Below, in pieces: positions 26,001-36,775 of a DNA stretch of 64,000 nucleotides. The translations under genes were made by a program, and so were the position numbers. Below the pieces are notes generated by a model. That model worked only from the letters and a program-made list of their open reading frames with translations, ran no database searches and was not told the DNA's origin. The stretch is from Meandrina meandrites (taxonomy: Eukaryota; Cnidaria; Anthozoa; Scleractinia; Meandrinidae). Location: positions 3,412,001 to 3,476,000 of the forward strand of contig OY855912.1 of the NCBI GenBank assembly GCA_963693305.1. The letters run 5' to 3'. Positions within the stretch are counted from its first letter, which is position 1. Every line of letters starts with the position of its first letter.

Positions 26001-27837
26001 ATTGCACATTCAGTAAAGGCCCTTCACGGGTTCCAAAAAACTTCCATTCAACCTTTAATGGTTAATTTCGTTAATCTACTATTAATGAGTGGGCGAAATC
26101 AGCAGACTTGTCAATTCCTACGGAAGCTATCTTTTTAGATCTGGCTAAAGCTTTTGACAGTGTCCCCCATGAGCTGCTGCTTCTAAATTTGAAATGCAAT
26201 GGCTGTTTACTAAATTGGCTCAGATTTTTTCTACCAGATCGCAAACAACATGTAGTCGTCAGGGGAACTTGCTCTGATTGGTCGAGTGTCACCTGTGGTA
26301 ATCCACAGGGTACAATACTTGGGCCTTTATTGTTCCTACTGTATATCAATGATGTAACTGAACATTTATCATCCACAGTTAAACTTAACGCGGACGACAC
26401 AAGGGTTTATAGAGAATTGGTCGATCCTATTATAGACTCTCAGCTTCTCTCTAGACAGACCTCACCAATCTTTGAGTGAATGCAGTGAATGGGCTTGCAG
26501 ACAAGTGTGAATCCACCACAGGCAGACAAGGCTCTGTGTTTGAGACCGTGTGACGTAAGCGTCACGGTAAGCGCTATTTGATCTCATACATTCACTGTAA
26601 TTTGTAACGACTGACCTCGGCTTGATCCAACTGATCGCGAGAAATACTCCATAAAATACTGGATTTTGCATCTTTTAATCCCAAATTGTCATCTACTGTA
26701 AGCCAGATAAATTAAGTTCACTTATTTTTTTTCTTTTGCGAGCTATTTTGCGATTTTATGGTTTTTTTTGGTCGTTGATTCCTGCCGGTACGAGAAGTAA
26801 CTTTGACCTTTCAGTGTGATGCAAGAGTGTTAGCCTTGCCAGAGTATTGCCTGACGGATCTGTTTTAGAGCAAAGAGCTAGTACTGGTTATCTGATGTCC
26901 CTTTCATGGTTGTCGCATTAAGTTTAATTTATATTGCATATAAATTTGGCTTATGTTTTTAACATGCCTGGCTACAAACCAGACATTTTTATACTTATCC
27001 TACTCTCTCTTTCAATGCCTACCTGACTCCGAACGTTGTCTGCAATAATGTTGCAATCCCAGATACAACAAATATGGTACTCAAAACTTCGCTGATGACA
27101 AGTGGGTTATTTTCAAAGCACATTGGGCGGCTGAGAATAAAGGGAATGACCAGTGTTGATCCTAACATGGTCAGGTAATGCTGCAATAAAACAAACGTAA
27201 TGTGAGGTTATCACCAGGCTCAGGTCGTTTAAAACAAAAAGAATAATGAAATGCTATGAAATCTAAGCAACCCGAATACGAAAAAAATATATATTAAGAT
27301 ATAACGATATAACTATAAGACGAAATGGACCGTTGAAAAAAAAAAACAAAAAAAAAAAAAACAAGAATAATTAAGAAACGCACATCATGTTTTGACATTC
27401 TTTTTGCTAAGAACTTTGAAATTTTAATTCAAACACACTTGGAGATATTAATTCAGCGAGTCTTGTTTTTGAAAGCACTGTCTTTCTCGCTCCGTATTTT
27501 ATCCTCTATAAACACAGAGGGCCTCAAAGTTAAAGGCGGAAGAGCAGTTAAAAACGACCGAACTCAGGACTTACAAAGACAACTCCAGCTGGTTTTTCGA
27601 AAGAGAATTTGTTGCCACTTACACTTACTGATCTTACTGCACTTACCTGCAAGCCCAACAATAAGCAGATGTACCATGGTGGATTCTCGTCGATCAGGTA
27701 AGACAGCCCAAGAGCTCTTTTTTTCGTCTTCGGCATTAGCTTGTCGGGTTGGTCTGGTTGACCTGGTTGGCCTTGGTTGGTCTGGTTTGCCTTGTCATCT
27801 TCAATTGTCTTGGAGCCAAAAAAAAATTCAGACAGAG
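20059..27837 (-). CDS. SLC23: SLC23-type sodium-coupled nucleobase/ascorbate transporter, copy A
   Basis: Eleven exons in frame on the - strand: 27837-27647, 27180-27023, 25584-25490, 25262-25192, 24338-24182, 24102-24078 (25 nt), 23429-23309, 22383-22227, 22124-21871, 21232-20959 and 20339-20059. They give about 593 residues, close to SLC23 length. Seen: [14 protein letters not shown] then HYLTMLGST (the TM1 QH motif, split by an intron), [20 protein letters not shown] in TM8, the NAT signature [32 protein letters not shown], and [13 protein letters not shown] near the C-terminus. The family are plasma-membrane Na+ symporters for ascorbate in vertebrates, and nucleobase transporters in some members; the substrate here is not decided. 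The start codon is unresolved: the first exon found opens after an acceptor and an ATG lies at its residue 34, so a short upstream exon is likely. The C-terminus ends early (PYYDRTKF) compared with copy B. Confidence 0.92.
22802..23219. mobile_element. TTAA-flanked MITE (piggyBac-type), copy 1, in SLC23 copy A
   Basis: It is bounded by TTAA on both sides with inverted ends TTAAGGCGGGG(T)TTTACCTGAA and its complement, 418 bp, no coding capacity. It lies in the intron between exons 23429-23309 and 22383-22227. SLC23 copy B has no element at the matching place (AGACCCATAACTGAAGG at about 61054). A second copy lies in reverse orientation at 40617-41033. Confidence 0.85.
23560..23890. repeat. tRNA-derived SINE pieces in SLC23 copy A intron
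   Basis: On the - strand, 23715-23640 carries an A-box-like GTAGCACAGTCAG and a B-box-like GTCGTGGGATGAAATCC. On the + strand, 23797-23825 reads TAGCGCAGTCGGTAGAGCG. Neither is a complete tRNA. The stretch is absent from the matching intron of copy B. Confidence 0.5.
26081..26520 (+). mobile_element. LINE reverse transcriptase fragment in SLC23 copy A intron
   Basis: The + strand frame encodes the RT palm of a non-LTR retrotransposon (CR1/Jockey-like): [17 protein letters not shown], a [17 protein letters not shown] stretch, [19 protein letters not shown], and then [11 protein letters not shown] where FADD is expected. A residue of the C-terminal part follows, then stops. It lies antisense to the host gene. 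The changed catalytic-site residue and the truncation mark it as dead. Confidence 0.85.
26788..26957 (+). repeat. Old partial copy of the 301-bp repeat
   Basis: It matches the right half of the repeat at 29746-30046 (ACGAGAAGTAACTTTGACCT to ATATAAATTTGGCT) with many substitutions and ends at the same 3' point. It lies in an intron of SLC23 copy A. Confidence 0.75.
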
Positions 27838-28560
27838 CTGAGAATGCTTTCGTATTTAATTGAATTCAAATTGTTGTTATGGTTGCTGTTGTTGCTGTTA
27901 TCAGGAGAGGACAGAAGTGGTTCGATAAGTATCGTTTCATGCACAGATTTTACCAGGTTACGAAAACAGTGTTATCAATACAGGACGACAAAGGTAATAG
28001 TGAAACAAAAAGTTCAAATGAACAAGCACCCGCCTGAAGCCGACCCACGCCAGTAATTACTCCTGTGGAATATAACATGCTATTGTTTGTGAAAAAAAAA
28101 AAAAATTATTATATTGATTAGGCTACTGCGCAGACTTCTTAGGGCTCTCCATGTGTTATTTTTTTTTAATCCCCACAGGCAGTACAGTAGTTGCATTTTT
28201 TAGCTGAAGCACATACGGAGGAGCACGTCCACCGGAGCACGCCCGCCGGAGGAGCTCCCTTATAAAAGACGGACAAAGCCAGTACGCTCATGCACAAGCA
28301 TTTATGACTAATCGTAGGATGTCGGTGTCTTTTCATAAATTAGTTTTCAGACTGATTTATATGGGCATAAGAGATACCTGTAGTCCAGCTTCATTTTTCA
28401 GGCCATGGAGTGTGGTAACATAAAACACAAAATCAATCTGATTGAGATTGGTGAAGTGAGATCTTAACATTTCCAAACAGTAGCTTCTAGCTTTAGCTAA
28501 ATCCAAATATTTTTTTCTGGATTAGTAAGAGAGGAAGCTATCAACTCGTGATCTTTTATT
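27838..28560. other. Upstream flank of SLC23 copy A
   Basis: The missing first exon and promoter of copy A should be here or further right, but I cannot identify them. The stretch contains A- and T-runs and no other recognisable element. Confidence 0.4.
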
Positions 28561-28780
28561 CCGGCCGTACCTATAGCCTGACATCAAATGGCGAACTGCC
28601 TCTCTTACCACCTGTTCTAAAGACTCTACCTACCCAGGCCATTCGCAGCCGCTACACCTAAATTGTGGAACCAGTTACCATCAGGACTCAAGAGAATTAG
28701 TGTTGTCGATCATTTAATTTTTAGCAAGCTTTAAAGTCGCACCTTTTCAAACAAGCATTTTATTGGTGCACTAATTTAAA
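28561..28780 (+). mobile_element. LINE ORF2 C-terminal fragment
   Basis: 28637-28735 encodes RPFAAATPKLWNQLPSGLK followed by a stop. One nucleotide out of frame the match continues as LKSHLFKQAFYW, the usual end of CR1/L2-like ORF2 proteins. Frameshifted and truncated. The 640-bp minisatellite block starts directly after it. Confidence 0.75.
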
Positions 28781-29420
28781 TTAATGCTCCCAACCCATGA
28801 AAGCAAAACAACAGGACACAAGTTCAATGGGAGAAAAGGGGTAGGGGATGAAGTGCTCGAGTTGCCAATAGGCATCATGCAGGATAACACACAGGTCAGT
28901 TGGTTGGCAACGAGAGGTTTAAGTCCTCTCCCTCAGGGCCCTTGGGAACAAACACAACAACATGCCCTATACTGGGGTCCTAATGCCCAGGGCCTTTGGG
29001 AACAAACAAATCAACATCTCTTGGTTCCGAGGCTATGCTGGGGTCCTAATCCCCAGGGCCTTTGGGAACAAACAAAACAACATCCCTTGGTTCCGAGGCT
29101 ATGCTGGCGTCCTAATCCCCAGGGCCTTTGGGAACAAACAAATCAACATTCCTTGGTTCCGAGGCTATGCTGGGGTCCTAATCCCCAGGGCCTTTGGGAA
29201 CAAACAAAACAACATCCCTTGGTTCCGAGGCTGTGCTGGGGTCCTAATCCCCAGGGCCTTTGGGAACAAACACAACAATGTGCCCTGGTTCCCAGGCTAT
29301 GCTGGCCTTTGGGAACAATCACAACAACAACTACAACACTGGGGGTCCCACTCTCCCAGGAAAGCTGACCATGTGAGTCTATGGGGCAAAAGGGCGACCT
29401 GTACGGAGCACTTCATCCCC
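28781..29420 (+). repeat. 640-bp block with 66-bp minisatellite, copy 1
   Basis: It starts TTAATGCTCCCAACCC and ends GGAGCACTTCATCCCC. The centre (about 28940-29310) holds about six units of 66 bp containing GGCCTTTGGGAACAAACA. Units alternate between AAATCAACAT and AAAACAACAT, giving a 132-bp higher order. As 66 is a multiple of three, two frames stay open throughout; these are not taken as genes. It aligns without gaps to 30047-30686. Confidence 0.9.
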
Positions 29421-29745
29421 TCCCGTTGTTTATTTAGTTCTGGAAAATGAGACTTAGAAGAGATACAGTAAGAAATACTTGAGTTAGCATAATGCTAGCT
29501 TTGCACTAAGGGATACAATTATGACAATGTCTCATGATCAATAAGCAGACAGGCTGCTTAAGTCCATCAGCTCTTAGCTGGGCAGCTACATGTTCAACAT
29601 TTGGAAAAGAAACCCTTTACATGTACACAACAGTGTAACTGTGTGAAGAACTATAACCTAAACGATTCTTATTTTCTCTACCTAAATGTTTACAAGTACA
29701 AGTACTATGCTTAAAGAAAAACAAACAAAGGGGTTGGGAGGGTGG

Positions 29746-30046
29746 GAATTTTTGTGACAACCATTTTGAGGGTTCACAGAACTTAGATGTGAAACCACTG
29801 ATGTATAGATAAGACCGCATGGTCTTGATTGACATTAAGAAAGCAGATATGTGATTGGCCGGACCCGAATAGCACGTCATGCCTGTACGAGAAGTAACTT
29901 TGACCTTTGAATGTAATGCAAGAGTGTTATTCTTGCCAGAGTATTGCGTGACAGATCTGTTTTGAAGTAAAGGGCTAGTAGGTTATCTGATCTCCCTTTC
30001 ATGGTTATCACATTAACTTTAATTTATATTGCATATAAATTTGGCT
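29746..30046 (+). repeat. 301-bp dispersed repeat, copy 2
   Basis: Nearly identical to 33439-33739 (I noticed one mismatch, AGCACG against ACCACG), with the same start (GAATTTTTGTGACAACC) and end (TATAAATTTGGCT). An older partial copy with the same end lies at 26788-26957. No coding capacity. The 640-bp block follows without a gap. Confidence 0.9.
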
Positions 30047-30686
30047 TTAATGCTCCCAACCCATGAAAGCAAAACAACAGGACACAAGTTCAATGGGAGA
30101 AAAGGGGTAGGGGATGAAGTGCTCGAGTTGCCAATAGGCATCATGCAGGATAACACACAGGTCAGTTGGTTGGCAACGAGAGGTTTAAGTCCTCTCCCTC
30201 AGGGCCCTTGGGAACAAACACAACAACATGCCCTATACTGGGGTCCTAATGCCCAGGGCCTTTGGGAACAAACAAATCAACATCTCTTGGTTCCGAGGCT
30301 ATGCTGGGGTCCTAATCCCCAGGGCCTTTGGGAACAAACAAAACAACATCCCTTGGTTCCGAGGCTATGCTGGGGTCCTAATCCCCAGGGCCTTTGGGAA
30401 CAAACAAATCAACATTCCTTGGTTCCGAGGCTATGCTGGGGTCCTAATCCCCAGGGCCTTTGGGAACAAACAAAACAACATCCCTTGGTTCCGAGGCTGT
30501 GCTGGGGTCCTAATCCCCAGGGCCTTTGGGAACAAACACAACAATGTGCCCTGGTTCCCAGGCTATGCTGGCCTTTGGGAACAATCACAACAACAACTAC
30601 AACACTGGGGGTCCCACTCTCCCAGGAAAGCTGACCATGTGAGTCTATGGGGCAAAAGGGCGACCTGTACGGAGCACTTCATCCCC
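30047..30686 (+). repeat. 640-bp block with 66-bp minisatellite, copy 2
   Basis: Constant offset of 1266 bp from copy 1 and no gaps. I found one substitution (CTGGGGTCC here, CTGGCGTCC at about 29107). Left and right flanks differ completely from those of copy 1, so it moved or was copied as a discrete unit. Confidence 0.9.
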
Positions 30687-32555
30687 ACAAATACACGAAG
30701 TGTATTCCCCATAGACAAACAACAAAAGTATAATGTATTTATAATGTATCATGCTTATTATGTAAGACTGTCAATAAAAGTTGTTGGGTCATCCAGAAAT
30801 GAGCGACCAAAACCTTGGCAAGGTATTTTGTTAACCACATACAAATTCTCCAGACTTATCTCAAAAACATGTGCTAATACATGTAAATTTGGCTGTGTGA
30901 ATTTTTTTTTTTTTTTAAATCACACATTTGGTAACCATCATACAAAAGTTCCAGAAACTTTTCCTCTTCTAGACATTAGAAATGTGGGGAGAAATTTGTT
31001 GTCAGTCACACTGTGGGCTCAAAGGCTTAACAGACAAGGGACAGAAAGGGTAAAATTTAACAGAAAGAAATTATTTGCAGTCTTGCATTTAGCTATAAGA
31101 CATTATAACTTAGCATACAGAATCTTGTAAATAAGGCAGTGTAGGAGTCATATATAATGCTCATACAGAACTTAAGACTAACTACCCACTGCTAGTCACA
31201 GGTTTAAATGAAAATGTCATTCACAGTATCCAATGGCACTTGTAGCAGAATAATAACCAGTGGAAGAATTGCATCAACCAAGCTCAAAGTCCTCTGTTGG
31301 TAGATGTACATGTAGTTCACCAGGCCTGCATTCAAAGATCATTCCCTAGGTTTGGAAGGAATGGACAATAGGGAAACGTTAAAAGATGGCACTTTTCCAC
31401 AGCACTGCACAGAAAACTGCTAAGCTTTAGGCTCAAAGTTCATGTATTAGAACTGGTGTTATCACACTGGATTGAAAAATCACCTTCAATTACAAAAGAA
31501 CTATATTGAATCATAAACAGATAGGCTTTTATGGAAAGACCTATATACAACTGTAGAGCTTTGCAGACGATGTCTGAGTTTTACATGTTGGATCTGACAT
31601 ACATGTATAAATTTGGTTCAAGAAATGCATAATTGTGAAACTTAACAACGCTAATTTATGGCTTTCCAATGCAATGGTACAGAAAGGAAATATCCAAGTG
31701 TTGATTTACCGAATTAAAAAGTTCAATAGCTGGGAATAACCATAGTGTGGTAAAATTGTTTTCTTATTCTTAGTTTTCATGCAACATTTTGAATGTTTGT
31801 TGTCACTGGGTGTAAAACAAACCAAAATGTATCTTTTAACAAAATATTTCAGCTCAGTGTCCCACATTTTTAAAAGGGGGCATTTGAATATAAAATTTTC
31901 TGGCCATAAGTGACGTCAAGCTGAGTGTCGTGGTTTAGTTTGAAAAAGGCCTCTTCTTTGATTTTCACCAGTTTGAACATTTCAAAATAATAAGCGGTGT
32001 TTATGTGAAAATATACCAGCTCATGGGTCAGAAGTAGTTACTATTGTATTATCTATCTTCTATATTTGAACTAGGTACATAATTTTTTTTTTTTTTTTTG
32101 ATTGCATGACAGTTGAAAAAACCAGCAGTGAACTGGGGAAATATCGGTATAAATGTTTCCAAGTCAACTTTGAGCAGCAAAATTTACAGGTGTCTCGTAA
32201 ACTCAGGTATCCAGGGTTCATGTAAAAATCAAAACCATTCCTCCAGGACTTTTCAAGGACCAAATTTAATTTTCAAGGACCACCGACCAAGAACGTAATT
32301 TCACAGGTTGTATTTATAAATTTTCCAGTCCAAGCTGACAGGTTTCTAAAGCTTCAAGTGTAATTGTTCCATCTCCTCTGCATTTTTCAGTTCACTTTCT
32401 TTTCACTTCATTTTAAACTCAGGTTTGCAGGGTCTGAAAATGCTTTACACAGCAAAAGAATGCCAAACTCTGTTCAAAGCAATCTGCTTTCGACCCTAGT
32501 AAATTAAAAGTGAAAATTGAAGGACTTTCAAGGAATTACACAGAAATTCAAGGAC
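30687..32555. other. Gene-free stretch
   Basis: AT-rich, with a T-run at about 30903-30917 and 32082-32099 and some TTTCAAGGACCA repeats near 32250. No exon, RNA gene or transposon end was recognised. Confidence 0.45.
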
Positions 32556-32953
32556 TTTCCAAGGAATGGAATTCAAGAATTCTTCAAGGACTCCCCCTAA
32601 ATTCTAGGACTTTTTACGACAGTGCAAACCTTCGTATTGAGCCACCGCTCACCGCTCAGAAATTAAGAAATGCGAATATAATACTGGACTTTCAAGCCTC
32701 GCACAGCCGCGAAAATGGCGGCAACAGAATGCGTGCTCGAAGAATGTTGTGTTTTCCAAGGAATGGAATTCAAGAATTCTTCAAGGACTCCCCCCAAATT
32801 CTAGGACTGTTTAAGACAGTGCAAACCTTCGCATTGAGCCACCGCTCACCGCTCAGAAATTAAGAAATGCGAATACAATACTGGACTTCAGTCAAGCCTC
32901 GCACAGCCGCGAAAATGGCGGCAACAGAATGCGTGCTCGAAGAATGTTGTGTT
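32556..32953 (+). repeat. 197-bp tandem duplication containing AAAATGGCGGC
   Basis: Two units (32556-32752 and 32753-32953) are almost identical apart from a small indel and scattered changes. Each ends with AAAATGGCGGCAACAGAATG, which resembles a YY1-type initiator around an ATG. From 32915 a frame of 21 codons leads to a possible donor (TCGGGTAATG), so unit 2 could hold a first exon, but no downstream exon was found. Confidence 0.75.
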
Positions 32954-33438
32954 AGCCTGCAAATATCGCCGGTTTCGGGTAATGTAAAATAGAAAAGAGC
33001 TCTACTTAGCTTTTGTCCTTTGAACGCCAGCAGGTTTCCGCGGTCCACTTGGTCGAGGTAGACTCTAGAAAACTTCGGTTCGCTCATTAAAATCTTCACA
33101 GACCTCATTTTGTGGCAAGGAATGCGCTTGGACGACCATTCGAAGGATCTTGCGGCGGTCCTGAGGGGTGTTGGCTATTCCCCGGCTTGAGAAGAGAGTG
33201 GCAGTTTTCCCAGTGGACTCGAGGAAGCTGTCTTGTTTATGCAGAAGTCCATGAAGCCATGCAGAAAATACTCTGAATTCTCTATAAACCGAGGGCCATC
33301 GGAAAATACTCTAAGTACGGTACTGGCACGTACATGTTTTGAATAAGGAGCAGCCGGATGGTTCAAAATCGTAGAACAATTGATTAATATGCGTAGGCTG
33401 GTACCAGGAGAACATGAATCCGCAGCATTAATTCAAGA

Positions 33439-33739
33439 GAATTTTTGTGACAACCATTTTGAGGGTTCACAGAACTTAGATGTGAAACCACTGATGTATA
33501 GATAAGACCGCATGGTCTTGATTGACATTAAGAAAGCAGATATGTGATTGGCCGGACCCGAATACCACGTCATGCCTGTACGAGAAGTAACTTTGACCTT
33601 TGAATGTAATGCAAGAGTGTTATTCTTGCCAGAGTATTGCGTGACAGATCTGTTTTGAAGTAAAGGGCTAGTAGGTTATCTGATCTCCCTTTCATGGTTA
33701 TCACATTAACTTTAATTTATATTGCATATAAATTTGGCT
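33439..33739 (+). repeat. 301-bp dispersed repeat, copy 1
   Basis: Near-identical partner of 29746-30046. It is followed by unrelated sequence (CAGATATTAGGG), which fixes the repeat's 3' end. Confidence 0.9.
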
Positions 33740-33749
33740 CAGATATTAG

Positions 33750-33900
33750 GGACTGTGTTATTAATATTTATATTATTTTATTAATATTTCATTACTGTAA
33801 GTACTGCTGTTAGTTTGTAACGCGCATTTAAAAACGTATGTTGACTTTGCGCGATATAAATAAAATTACTATTATTGTTGTTGTTATTGTTATTATTCGA
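33750..33900 (+). mobile_element. LINE-like 3' tail
   Basis: GCGCGATATAAATAAAATTA followed by a TTG/TTA triplet run resembles the 3' end of non-LTR elements seen also at 57625-57798. No coding part remains. Confidence 0.45.
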
Positions 33901-36709
33901 ACAGTTCTTAATATTGGAAGCAGATTATGACACCTCAACTGGAAGAAACCTAGCAGGCTTAAATTTAGGTTTTTTATTTCGAATACCAGAACTTAATTCT
34001 TGTATATTGTATGGGGTACTTACTGACGAGCCATTTGTCCCCTCAGGTGCTTTTGATAGGGTGCTCTCCACGCAAACCTGCACCTGCGGATTGAAAAAAG
34101 CCAATTTTGATCCCTAAATAGGTATACAATGATTGAGTGATAAATTTTTCAACGAAAAATCTCTTGTACGAGGAAACGACGCGGCAACAGTATAGGTCAC
34201 AGAGATCAAAGAAACTCAAATCAACAACAACTTTATTACCAGAAAAAGACTTCATACAATGCTTCAAAAAAAAAAAAAAATTAAAACAGGATATTGGTAA
34301 CAACACTCAGAAAAACTAAAAAGCTTATCGAGCTGAGCGAAGTTAAATCAAACAACTTCTGAAGGTCCGCTTGCTTGACCTCTTCTCTTATTTGACTTTT
34401 TTTCCTTATTGCATTGAAGTCTTGACTTAGTCAAGACTGTGCTAATTTATGTTTACAACAGATTACTGATTTTTAAGGGGGAAGGAAGGTGATACAGGAA
34501 TTTACTTATCAGTTAACAGGATTTCGATTACGCGTTATAATCACACAACGGAACATTCATCATTTTACTGAATATTGTGTCGTTACAGTTTGTTACAAAA
34601 ACCTGAAAAGAGCAGGATTACCAATCCCAGATGGTAGTCATACGGTTCCTACGGGTAGTAAAACTGAGTCCACCAAAAGCGGTCGTTTCCGAAGCGAAGA
34701 TGCAAGAATTATAATACTTTAGAAGCAAGGAACAGAAACTTGAATCATGAACAGGTTCAGCAAAGGCATTTTGGAGAAATTGGACCTTTTCAATAAACCT
34801 TGTCGCGCTTCTTGCATGGAAGGTTGGCCTCGGAGTCAGTCACAATTGACTACCTTTAATTGATTCATGGGAGAAGATCGGTAAAAGTTAAGTCACACTA
34901 GCCAAGGCGGCCCACCCGAACCGAGCTCAGACCGGTCTCTGTTGCATGAAGCAACTGAGAGTGCTATCCCCTTACCTCAATCTTTTGCTCCTCCATTGCC
35001 GTATCTTTTCACAAGTGTGGCTCAATGGGCTGATTAACAAAAAAACCTTGTTTCAGTGTAAAACGTTGAGTGTATCGAATGTATGAGTTCGAGTTAGAAA
35101 TTTCGAGTTCGAGTTAGAATTAGAATTGCCATTTCGCGTTAGAATTTCGAGTTCTAGTTAAAAAGAATGGAAGGGCCTGAAAAGTTACTGATTTCGTGAT
35201 TGAAGACGAAAAAAAAGAAAAGAAAAAAGAAAGAAAACGAAAACGAAAAGCTCACAACATGGCGTAACATTTTCCCAGTTGTTCACTCATAGTGTCGCCC
35301 TTATCAACGAATGAAAGCTAACCGCAAGCAAATAGGTGTGGAACTAGCCGCAAGCAAACTAGAGTGGAACTAACCGCAAGCAAACCAGAGTGGAGCTAAC
35401 CGCAAGCAACTCAAACTCGATATTTTAACTCGAACTCGAATTTCTAACTCGAACTCGAACTCATAACTCGAACTCATGAAATGGACGGACCCTAAAACGT
35501 TATGCTGAAAGTAAATGAAAGGCGCAGAATTAAAAAAAAAAAAAAAAAAAAAGTCATAAGGCATATTGACTTCTACAATATAGCAGTATCACAAAGTATC
35601 ATATGGTGCAACAGGTTATGACCTCATGACCTAATGATTAGGATTTTTATTTACAGTTTTAGCATTGTGATGACCTTTGTCATACAGACGTGAAAATCGA
35701 ATCCGTAGGAAATCGCATTTTCTCCGTCCCCCTGTCGAGTCTCACCACTACCACATATCTACAACATCTTTACTCTTCTTACGACTTAGACTTAACGCTT
35801 TTATAGCCTATATATTAGTTTAAGCGGAAATATTTTACTGTAAGCGGAATGGAAAGTGTCAAAACAATATTTTACCAAGCATTCAGAAGTAGGTACGATG
35901 TTGAGTTCTATCATAAAGTGCAACTATGATGAAATTCACATCTTTTCTTTCGTAGCCGTTTTAAAATATTATCAAGCACTTTTTATGAGAAGAAAAATGC
36001 CGTTTACTGTTTACCAGTATCTCTTTTCTTTCCAGAGATATTCAAGTTTTTTAAAATATGCAAATTAGCAAGATAATGACGTTACAGACTCAACCAAATT
36101 CTGATTAAATACGAAGAAAGTGATATCTCAGTCACTTTGTACTGAAAGTCTCTGATTTTTGCAGTAACACTCTGCTTGCTGTGTTCAACTTGGTTACCAT
36201 GGTGACATACTAGGTTCCAGATCCCCCAATGTTAAAGGCTTTTCTGGCCAATTCTGGCATTCTTTTTTATTATTTGTAAATAACGCTTTACATGCGAGAT
36301 CTGGCAAGCATATAAATTGATTTGGCAGACCTCTTTCCTGGGTTAAATTTTTCCGAACTGAAAAATTCTAAAATATTTAAAACAAATTAATGGGAACTGG
36401 AAAGGAGTGAGTTGCCATGGTAACATAATTTCATTACAACTGTAGGTGTGTCACCTGCGGAACTATTTGTCTGCCAAGTTTCATTGGTCTCTGCAGAACG
36501 TGACAAAAAATGGGTTGAGTAGATGACGTCATCAGTCCCCTAATTTGAATATTTTACGATTTTTTTGAGCTTTAACTGATGTCCGGAACTTACATGGATA
36601 TTTGAAAACGGAATAATCTTCCATTAAATACTGTTTAAAAGGCTAAAATTGCAAGGGGTGAAAATTTGATCATAGTAGCACTTTAAAGAAATTTTGGCCC
36701 TGGAAAGTG
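33901..36709. other. Gene-free stretch apart from the foldback at 35.1-35.5 kb
   Basis: Short open frames only, plus A-runs at about 34266-34279 and 35530-35550. No recognisable gene. Confidence 0.4.
35083..35475. repeat. Foldback of GAGTTCGAGTT / AACTCGAACTC with inner tandem repeat
   Basis: The left arm (35083-35162) repeats GAGTTCGAGTTAGAA and the right arm (35409-35475) its complement. Between them, about four units of roughly 27 bp (CTAACCGCAAGCAAAC..GTGGAA) lie at 35313-35410. Confidence 0.65.
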
Positions 36710-36775
36710 TAGCCTGCGTTGCAGCCGAACTAAACCCCGCTATACCGGGGTTTAGTTCGGATGCAACGCAGGCTA
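36710..36775. mobile_element. Hairpin MITE (TAGCCTG family) with 8-bp target duplication
   Basis: Arms TAGCCTGCGTTGCA..CCGAACTAAACCCCG and the complement make a hairpin of 66 bp. GGAAAGTG is duplicated at 36702-36709 and 36776-36783. It has the same terminal motif as the element at 863-926. Confidence 0.85.

Noticed and set aside
28936..29310. CRISPR-like array
   Set aside because: 66-bp units are tandem without unique spacers, in an animal genome.
28784..31130. Open frames of 160-300 codons over the 66-bp minisatellites
   Set aside because: Two overlapping frames are open only because the unit is a multiple of three; the 300-codon one runs on into unrelated sequence.
32860..33366. Open frames on the - strand (KFSRVYLDQVDRGNLLAF..)
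   Set aside because: They overlap the tandem duplication and lack splice sites or known domains; I could not choose a strand.
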